64,000 bases of DNA, taken from positions 23,811 through 87,810 of the forward strand of contig VFIW01000150.1 of NCBI GenBank assembly GCA_006386115.1, in the 5' to 3' direction. The notes below the pieces were generated by a model. The model searched no databases and was not told where the DNA came from. It was given only the letters and a program-made list of their open reading frames with translations. This stretch comes from Globisporangium splendens. Its lineage: Eukaryota; Oomycota; Peronosporomycetes; Pythiales; Pythiaceae. The position numbers and the translations under genes are program-made. This document shows, in pieces, positions 43,968-52,700 of the stretch. Numbering within the stretch: position 1 is the first letter of the stretch; each line of letters begins with the position of its first letter.

Positions 43968-46661
43968 ATGTGGCAGCACTTGACAGCGTTCGCTGACGCC
44001 GACACCGCGCCGCGCGTGATCGCGGACATCGCCGACTTCCTCGAGCACGCGGACGCCGTGTGTCTGCTCGTGTGCGCGATCGAGGCGCGCTCCGAGACCC
44101 TCGTGCGGTTCCTGTACGCGCACGAGCACCTGCTGCTGCTGGGCGACGACGAGAAGAAGTACGCGAGCGTGCTGCATTGCGCCGCGGCGCATGGACGGAT
44201 CGCCGTCGTGCAGTGGGTGCTGCGCCACCGTTCGATGCGGGAATCCAGAAACAAGAGCCACGTGAGCCGCGTGCGTCCGTTTGAACCAACAAACGCGAGA
44301 AACACATCCTTGGCGATGGCGTGGGTGAACCGCAACGTGCCGTATCTGTTCCCCGCGGGCGTCATGTACGAAGCCGCGAAGCAGGGCGACCTGCAAGTTG
44401 TCGAGTGGCTACATACAACCACGCAGTATGAACCGTACAAGGCCATGGAGTTTGCGGCATCGAGGGGCTACTTGGAGGTCGCGCAGTGGGTCTACGACCA
44501 CCACACGAGCGCCATTCTACCGATATTCTCAACAGTAGCAGGACAAATCACGAAGGAAGCTGCGCAGATCTATATGCTCGAGCCGCTCGGTCAGCTCGAT
44601 GTGATGAACTGGATCGCCGTGTTTGTCAAGAAAACGTACTTTCGGGAAGCGTTTGCGACGCGCAAGGGACTCATGGGCACCTACGACCAGCGGGACGATG
44701 ACATCGACTGGGAAGACGCGGCTGCGCGCGACGCAGCGTTTTCATATAGAAGATACAAAGCAATGGACCACGCGGCCGCGCAGGGCGACTTGGCTTCGCT
44801 GAAACAGTTGCACGCCGATGGGAAGTGGCCTTGCTCGGCACACGCCATGGACTGCGCCGCCCGAGGAGGACACTTGCACGTCGTGAAATGGCTGCATAAG
44901 AATCGGACCGAAGGCTGCACATCACACGCGATCGCGGGGGCAGCGGGGAACGGCCATTTCGAGGTCGCGCAGTGGCTGCACGCGAATCGCTTCGAAGGCT
45001 GCCGATCGTTTGCGATGGACGTGACGGCGAGTCACGGCCATTTGCAGATCCTACAGTGGCTCTACGTCGAGTATCCTCGCTTCTCGTGCTCGTCTGCATT
45101 TCTCCCGTGTGTTGCGGCGAACAATCACAAGCACGTGCTGCAGTGGCTGCATGAAGAGAAAGGCTTCCCCTTGGAGCTCCGCACGCTGGAAGCAGCGATC
45201 GCCGATGGTCATTTCGAACTCGTGCAGTGGATTTTGAAGAAGGTGCCAGGGCTTCAGACGCAGTTGACGCCGTACCATGCTGCAAAAGCTGCGAGGAGCG
45301 GCCATTTCGAGATGACGAAGTGGCTCGTCCAAGATCTCGGACTCTGGTCTCCGCGCGCGTTGCTGAACGCGGCCATGGCGGGTAATCTGGAGCTTGTGGC
45401 GTGGCTTCACGGCACGGGCTACCCGAGTGATATGGTCGACGGCGATTCACTCTTCGAGATCGGCAAGACCCACCCGCTGGATCTCGTAAAGTGGCTACTT
45501 GAACACCACCTCGCAGCCCCGCACCTTGCATCCACGCAGAAGCAGTTGTTTGCACTGTTTGCACACGAGCCCAAGACTGTCAGCGAACGATTTGGCGTCG
45601 TGACGCCGCTCACATCGTCGGTGTCCAAGGGGAAATGGTTTGAGTGGGATCTACACACGAAGGAAGCGCCGTCATGGATGCGTGCGTTCACGCGACTCAC
45701 ATTGGGTGCTGCGCCTACGGCCGCGTCGAGCATCGATTGGATGCCAATGATCGTTGCTCAGCGTGGCGATCTGCCGATCCTGCAGTCACTCGCCGAGGGG
45801 CAGCACCCCGAAATGTTCACCAAGCAAACAATGCGCGCAATATTGGCGTACACAAAAGCGGGTGATATACTCGAGTGGTTTCAGCAAAACTGCACGCCGC
45901 CGTGGAAGTTTGCTGGTCCTGAGATGATCGAGTGGGCGACCAAATTCAAGCAGCGCAACGTGCTGTTGTTGTTTGCGATAGAGGGACTGCGGCAGGTGTC
46001 CCGCGGCCATGCGTTTGGGACAATGGTGCACACGGCGTGCCGTCACGGCCATGTAGACATGCTGCAGTGGGCGTATGATAACTTCGGCACCATCTTTGGT
46101 CCCGCACTTCCATCTTCGTCCCCGCCGTCCGCATTGGTACAAGGCGATGAGTTGTTTTGGAGTGCAGCACCATGGCACGAGTGCCTCTTAGGTGCGGCTG
46201 CGTATGGTCAATTGGACGTGGTCCAGTGGATTTATGGCAATGGTATCTCTTCGGTTCTGGAGCTCATTTGTGCCAGTGGTTTCCGGCAAACGCTCGCGAA
46301 TACTGCGATGGCGAGTGGCCAGCTAGCGATTTTGAAATGGGTTTATGAGCAGCAGCCTTTCTGGGAAGTACAGGAAAAGCACGAGATGCATGTGAGCATG
46401 ACCCAGGCCGCACTGCAAGAGGCCATGAACAACAAGCTTGTGGATGTGCTCCAATGGTACTTGGAGCAGCAGCAGCTCCATTGTGACGCGATCAATCATC
46501 TAGGACCAGCGTTCCAAGATAGGATCAAGAATTTTGTGGCCACGGAGGCGCGCGGATTTCTGCCAATGACTGAGATCGCGTTTGTGCTCCCGCCGTCCTC
46601 CATTTCGGTTGGTTGCGGTGCACAAGGACCTTCAAAAGGTAACGCGTTTACGAACTTGTAG
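43968..46661 (+). CDS. Ankyrin-repeat protein, copy 2
   Basis: An 897-residue single-exon ankyrin protein starting at the shared MWQHLTAF; the frame extends to an ATG at 43917, but that part is not shared with copy 1. It is almost identical to copy 1 up to WDLHTKEAPSW and then diverges (for example LTLGAAPTAASSIDW against LALRYSPTAATNFDW), although the repeat structure is kept to the end. A short patch (NKSHVSRVRPFEPTNARNTS, 44250-44310) matches copy 0 at 19951-22584 rather than copy 1. There is no enzymatic domain. Convergent with LPMO copy 3, 259 bases between stops. Confidence 0.9.
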   Translation: MWQHLTAFADADTAPRVIADIADFLEHADAVCLLVCAIEARSETLVRFLYAHEHLLLLGDDEKKYASVLHCAAAHGRIAVVQWVLRHRSMRESRNKSHVSRVRPFEPTNARNTSLAMAWVNRNVPYLFPAGVMYEAAKQGDLQVVEWLHTTTQYEPYKAMEFAASRGYLEVAQWVYDHHTSAILPIFSTVAGQITKEAAQIYMLEPLGQLDVMNWIAVFVKKTYFREAFATRKGLMGTYDQRDDDIDWEDAAARDAAFSYRRYKAMDHAAAQGDLASLKQLHADGKWPCSAHAMDCAARGGHLHVVKWLHKNRTEGCTSHAIAGAAGNGHFEVAQWLHANRFEGCRSFAMDVTASHGHLQILQWLYVEYPRFSCSSAFLPCVAANNHKHVLQWLHEEKGFPLELRTLEAAIADGHFELVQWILKKVPGLQTQLTPYHAAKAARSGHFEMTKWLVQDLGLWSPRALLNAAMAGNLELVAWLHGTGYPSDMVDGDSLFEIGKTHPLDLVKWLLEHHLAAPHLASTQKQLFALFAHEPKTVSERFGVVTPLTSSVSKGKWFEWDLHTKEAPSWMRAFTRLTLGAAPTAASSIDWMPMIVAQRGDLPILQSLAEGQHPEMFTKQTMRAILAYTKAGDILEWFQQNCTPPWKFAGPEMIEWATKFKQRNVLLLFAIEGLRQVSRGHAFGTMVHTACRHGHVDMLQWAYDNFGTIFGPALPSSSPPSALVQGDELFWSAAPWHECLLGAAAYGQLDVVQWIYGNGISSVLELICASGFRQTLANTAMASGQLAILKWVYEQQPFWEVQEKHEMHVSMTQAALQEAMNNKLVDVLQWYLEQQQLHCDAINHLGPAFQDRIKNFVATEARGFLPMTEIAFVLPPSSISVGCGAQGPSKGNAFTNL

Positions 46662-46920
46662 GTAGGGCAGCAGATGATGACAAAAAAATGAAGAAAAAAC
46701 TACCATAGACCAGTAGACAAAGATTGCATTTTGCTGACAGATCGGATGATTTATTTATTGTAGTGAAAACAAAACTACTCTTTTGGAAATTGCGGATCCC
46801 TCTCGGCGCTGAAAAATAGTACAAAACATGAAAACATGCACACCAAACGATCACGCTTGTTGCATTTGTTCGCTCAAAGTGCACCGCTCCTTCCAATCAC
46901 TCTTCCCTTTTGACGCATAC

Positions 46921-48102
46921 TTAGTATTGCTTGGATCCGTGCACATTCTGGCAGCCCCGGTATGTTGGCTCTGGCGCAGCGGCAAACGACTCTACCGACT
47001 GGATTGACGAAGGTGTCGAGGTTGGCTCCGAATAGCCCTGCGAAGACTCTGGAGTCGGCGTTGGCGTCGATGACTCGCCCGAGTGCTTCGATGACGCCGA
47101 CGGTGTTGGGGTTGGCGCATCGGAGGAGACTGCTTGAGTCGTCTCGTTGTTCGCGTTGTAGCCAATGTTGCCATTGTGGTCGTAGCTGTTCGCCTTCGCG
47201 TTGCCGCCATTGCCGTAGTTATTCTCGTTCTTGTTGTTGTTGTTGCTGCTGAACGAGTAGCTCTCTGCGCCGACTTCTCCTCCGCGTCCAATCAACGGAA
47301 TGCAGTACTCTGCGATAGCCACACACACACACACACACACACACAACAGCAAACACCAAACATTCTCGTTAACATCCATTGAGCAATTCTGTCAGCAAAA
47401 CAGTGCACACTAGGTGACTCACTGTAGATTTGCCACGCGGGCTCCTGCAGCGTGAGCCAGTAGAAGCGCATCACGCAGTTCTTCGTGCAGCTCGAGAAAT
47501 CCACTTTCATCTTCGCCGGGTTGCCGGGAAAGTGGCCCGCGCAGTTCTCGTCGCTCAGCACGCGCTTGTCGTCCAGCCAGATCTCACACGGTCCCTGCAA
47601 ATGATTCAATGACACACACACACACAATGATAAGCAAACAAAAGAGGGTAACCAAACACACAGTCAGGCAACCAATAAACCATAGCCATCCTACCGTGTG
47701 CGACGGCACGAAGCCTTCGTTCGTGTCCGGGTTTTGCCACAAAACCATCCCGTCGCTCGGGATCGGCTTCGGCGCGGCGTCGAGCTTCGTGTAGCCGCAG
47801 TCCTCGCCGTGGTCCTTGAGCAAATCTCGCAACGTCGCATACTGTCCGCTGGTCTGGAACGCCTTCGTGAACGTGTCGACATTGGCCTGCGGATTGTCGT
47901 TGAACTTGCCCGGGAACGCCGGGTTCATCTTGGCGATGAAGTTGGTCTTCATGACGCCGTCGTAGAACTCGGGCATCGGCGCCGTGATGAATCCGTGGGC
48001 GTCGACCTCAACGGGCGAGAGGCTGAGACCCACGATGGCGGCACAGACAGCAGCAGCCGTCGTGGTAGACACACCGAGAGACGATTGGAGAAGGCGAACC
48101 AT
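46921..48102 (-). CDS. Secreted AA17-type LPMO, copy 3
   Basis: Exons 48102-47695, 47594-47423 and 47309-46921 on the minus strand, with introns at the same sites as copies 1 and 2. The signal peptide, mature His1 (after VEVDA), PSHTGPCE second His and the WLTLQEPAWQIY segment are all intact. It shares Thr in VDTFTKAF with copy 2 but Tyr in EPTYRGC with copy 1, so it is a mosaic. One Lys is absent from the Asn/Lys run (SSNNNNKNENN), and the last residues are NVHGSKQY instead of NVHGSRKQ. Function is as for copy 1: oxidative cleavage of plant cell-wall pectin is inferred from the family. Confidence 0.93.
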
Positions 48103-49707
48103 GTTTGTCGGGGAAAGAGATGGAGAGAGAATGGACGTGGACTTGTATGAGGATGTGGCTTGCTACTGCTTGCGGCCACGAGAGCAGATTTCGAAGTGGT
48201 CATCGGGTGCAAGAAGCGAACTTCGTCTGGGTGCACGAGGCAAGTGACTCGGAGAAGCCAGAGCGTAGTAGGAATTGGACAGATGGCGATGGCGCTTGAT
48301 GACTTTTTCTTTTTCTTTTTCGTCTCCTTCTATGGCTTCATTTCGAGGCGAACACGGCAGGAAAATGTCAGGAATGCAAGCTCCGTCAATGTCCATTCGC
48401 TTTTGCGTTTTCTTTCGCGCGAGCGCAGCCAAAATACTATCCAGTTCGCTGTTGGTCGATTGTTGGTGTTCGTTGTGCCCCTTTTAGCGTCACCTGAAGC
48501 CAAAACGGAACATCGTGACGTGTTGCGACGCTTTCTCTGGAAGAATAGGTGCTGCTGCAAACTGACAGATCCAAAAGCGAAGAAGCTTCGGCGGTTCTTC
48601 CTTGTGTGGCAGACTGACTCCCATAGGCAGCAAATCGTTTCCCGATATTTGATTGCTGGTATGAATAGTCTGGAGCATTGGTCAGTGAATGCAGCGTCCA
48701 TCGTTTCGTACTGGCTACACTTCAATTCTTCGATGAACGTCATGCTGTTGATGTGAGCCAGCCATTCGTGACTCTTCACTGTAGCTGTGCGCTGAACCTC
48801 TTTGTGAACACTAGTTATGCCAGCACAAAACCCGGATCAGATATCAGAAATTGCAACGTGCCAGTGGTTAGGCACGCCTTGGTGCAGTGTTTCCGCACGT
48901 GCAACCGAGTGTACCGAGCGTGGAATGTTCTAAAACACCGGCACCGCCTAGTCGAACCGCATAGGCGAGAAACGCAAGGAACGCGCTGTCGAGCGGCTCA
49001 ATGGCCAAAGCTCACAGCGGCACACGGTGAGTGCAGTCGTGTCGGCGTCTCTGCGCTGAGCCACTTGAGCCAAAAGAGTGTCGTGCAGTTTGAGAACAAA
49101 ACAGGAGTGATGTTCGTTGTTGTGCTCATTTTTGGAAAGTTGAAGTTGACCAAGAATGATGGTCTGCATGTCCATTTTTGCAAAGTGCGGAAGTTGTTGG
49201 ATGGAATGATGGTCGATTTATGTCTATTGTTGCCAAAATAGCTATTTTACAAAACATCGGATTGCTTGCATCAGTAGGTTTGAGATTACAGTGACTTCGT
49301 GTTTGCATGAGTGTAATGGCATTAGTCAAGGTGTGTTCCGCAACAGAGCATGAGGCGAGAATGCGTGCGCGAAGCCTTTCACGGCAGCGAATGTCGTGCT
49401 GACACGTGTGTTTCGACGTCACGGCAGCTACGTATGTGCGCGTGAAGCACAAGATCAGACGTCCCGTCGACGTTCAACCGCGTGAGTGTGATGTCAATAC
49501 TACTGTAGTTGCAACAGCAGTGTTTGCACCTGAACGTATTGACCAGGATTGCATTATTCAAGGTGGAAAGCACCGACAGCATTTTCCGCTTTGACGTCAC
49601 CTTTCAAGATGAGTGCTACGGGATTTCATCTCGTATCAAAACGCATATATATACACTTATGTGCACGCATACTATCATGCAACCTAACTCTACCGTTTTA
49701 TTGACGC
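48103..49707. other. Upstream region of LPMO copy 3 and 3' flank of TOR
   Basis: Contains the 50-bp motif array (49105-49214) and, at 48330-48779 on the minus strand, a 149-codon open frame (starts MKSHEWLAHINSM) whose first 100 residues have recognisable but broken counterparts upstream of LPMO copies 1 and 2. This may be a decayed gene. No other gene seen. Confidence 0.5.
49105..49214 (-). repeat. Array of 50-bp motif upstream of LPMO copy 3
   Basis: On the minus strand two CCATCATTC units and one CATCACTCC, with a step of 49-50 bases, each followed by an AACTTC block and CCAAAAATGAGCA or GCAAAAATGGACA. The unit is about 5 bases shorter than in copies 1 and 2. Confidence 0.72.
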
Positions 49708-52700
49708 TTACCAGAATGGACACCACCCAATGTAGCACTGACACAAATTCTCATGGGATGCCGCTTGGTTGATCAGCCGCTGCACTTGCGCGCTCACGTC
49801 GAGCGGCTCCTTCTCGCCTTCAAAGTCTCGCCCCGTGAGCTTCGCCTGCACACGGCGAATGACAGCGACAGCCTTCTCGTTCAACGCCTCGCGGGGCGCG
49901 CCAGTGCCTTCCGGGCCGAGCATGTGCACCAATTCCCGCTCGCGATGGCTTCGGTTTGTGTGCAAATCCGGCTTGGACGACTGTGATTGCGCTGCGTTTG
50001 TGATCGCGATATTGTTGGAAGCTGTGGCGGGAGGTGCTGCTGCGTTCGATGGGATCTGTTGGCTCATCGAGTTGCGGCGCGCCTTGGCACGCACGACGCC
50101 TGCGCCGACAACAGCGGATGGAGGTGGCGGTGGAGGCAGACCACCTGCTGGGGTCACACCTCTCGCAGCCGGTTGGTTTGTTGTAGCATTTGGTCCCGCC
50201 GCACTGACATTTAAAGTCGAGTTCTCCGCTGCGCGCACGGCTTCCATTCTCGTCTGCATGAAACTGCGGCTGAGGCTTCCCTGTCCCACGTTCGAGACAC
50301 TCGTCGCAAGACTCGAGATCGTATGGTGGAGATTCGTCGTCTCGTGATCGATCTGCCGCAACTTCTCATCGTCGTCTTCTTCGGCAATGTCACCTCCGTT
50401 ACGGGGAAGTGAAGGGGGGATGCGACGTGTGAATGCAATGGATTTACTCACACTCATGGGCCGCGAAGATGCCACCGACGTCGATGGGCGTGGAGGCAGC
50501 TTCAGAATATTACTCGCTCTGGATACAGATGAACCGACGATTCCTCTTGACTTGACTGAAACTGGAGGAGAGAGGGTTTCGGTGGAACGGACAGGCACTT
50601 GCGACGCTGACGCTGTTGTTGCTGCTGCGGCAGGTGGCATCGCACGTGTTTGCTGAAGCGATTCCCTTGCCATCTCTTTCTCTTCATATTCGGTGTACTC
50701 TTCTTCGTCGTCCTCCTCCTCTTCATAATCATCTTCATCTTCTTCACCATCATTTTGATCCTCTTCGTCCTGTTCGTCATCGTAAGCATCGCTCTCGTCC
50801 GTTTCAGCCGCCGAATCCGCTTCCTCTTCATCGTCAGGAACATCGGAATTGCTTGACTCATGCTCGTACACCAGGTCTTCTTCACCGTCAGCTTCTCTGT
50901 TTTGCTCAGGAGGAGCAACAGCTTGACTCACAACAGGTTGCGATGTCAGAGCTGGCGCCGGAGGTGCCACCGGCTTTGGAAGCGCCGAAGGTTGTGGTGG
51001 CGGTGGCGGTGGCGGTGGAGCTGGCGCGACACTTGGGGTTTTCACATACACACGCTCAACTGGCTCCAACTGTGCATTTGCCGGTTGGTCAGGGATCGAG
51101 ATACTTTCACTTCGTGGGTGATTTCGCACGTTTGGCTGCTGTTGCTGTGATTGCTGATACTGTTGTTGCTGCTGCGACTGCTGATACTGCTGTTGTTGCT
51201 GTTGTTGGTTGTGTCGCATTTGAGAACTTGCCATCAACGACGAGGACGCCGTAGAAGGACCGCCTCCAGCTTTGCTTGGTGACACATTTGCTGGGGCAAG
51301 CAGACGCCAACCAATCAGCGGGTCGTCTACAAACGCCTCCAGCATCGCCATCAAACTGTGCTGGTTCTCTCGCAGCACTTGCATCACGCTTTCACAGGAG
51401 TACCGGAAATTGCCTTCGATACCACTCACTTCCATCGCGTTCGTAAGCATTCGAGTCAATCGGAACGGGATCTTCTCTGGATACTTCTCTCGGTCCATCG
51501 CGACTTCAAAGCAATCACCGAAATCGATATGCACAATCGTTCCCGTGAAACGATGGAGCATAAGGTTGGACGGGTGACGATCCCCAAGACCGAGAATATA
51601 CCCAACCATGGACATCACTGCAAGCGATCGCGTGTAGTTGGTGCGGCGATCGAGCCAGACTTCAGAGTTTTCCGATTTCAGCCACAACACCTTGTAGAGA
51701 TCTTGGCCCGCAGTATTTTCTAGAGCGTACTCAAACACCTCAACCTTCTGCAACAGAGTAAGTGCATCGTAATCTGGTGCCATTTGCAACATCAGCCGGT
51801 GTTCGATGTTCAGCAAGATCTTGCGTGCCTCACGATAATCTCTGATCAGCTGGTGCAACGTGTCGCAGTGTGGCATCCAACCGATAATACCAGCGTTGTG
51901 GGAAAGCGGAATGACGGGGTAACGATGAATCTTGAGATCTTTCTTCGAAGTGTTTCGGTCGTTGATCAACAAAGCATTCACAAGCCCGAAGAGTTGCGTC
52001 ACACGCTCATCTTGACGAAGATCTTCGTGACCCTTCAGTAAAAACATGTACTCCAGCCCATTCGACCCGACAATCGTAATGCATCGTGGACGTTGCTTTG
52101 ATGTGATGACTTGAACCGTCGACAAGAAGCTGCCGATCTTTACGATGGAGTGGCCAGCCCGGTATGTTCCCGGTACCGCCAGTTGAAGATTTCTTGCTTT
52201 CAGTAAATTCGGCGACGCGTACTGCAATTCGATTTGCGTGAGTTGTGGTAACTGCTTGTTGATACGGCGGAACACATGGTAGTAGAGATCCCATGCGCGG
52301 TTGAGATCCGACTCGTTATTGCGATTGTTGAGAAATCGCTGCAGCCATTCGTGTGCCTCGCGCAACTCGCGTCCAAACGCTTGCTGGAACCCGATCTCTC
52401 GTATTGTCTGGGGACCATTGTCCATCATTTGGTGCAAAGGCTGTAAGACACCGACCATCCCATCTACATCACGCTCCCCGAAATACAATCGAGATGCTTC
52501 TTCGAGACCTTCGTGCCACATCTCGTTCCACAGAATGGCAACCCGGATGAGTTCATGACTAACCATCAGAGCTTCGCCCACCAAATCTTCGTAATTTTCA
52601 CACATCTTCTTCATAATCTCTTGGGCTGCTTGTTGACGTACTTTCAGCGGCGATTTCAAAGCAACAGAAAGTGGGTAAATCAGTGCATGGGGGTGCTGCG

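Larger units (their letters stand above)
43956..49440 (-). repeat. IR2 right arm (ankyrin gene plus LPMO)
   Basis: Inverse counterpart of 30560-36033. The order is mirrored: ankyrin copy 2 (+), LPMO copy 3 (-), the LPMO upstream region and the motif array. Inner edge sharp at 43956, outer edge gradual near 49440. Confidence 0.88.

Noticed and set aside
44671..45564. Long antisense frames (297 codons) opposite the ankyrin genes, also at 34424-35317
   Set aside because: They lie fully inside strongly supported coding sequence; frames of this kind arise from GC-rich third positions and ankyrin periodicity, and the conservation between the two only reflects the duplication.
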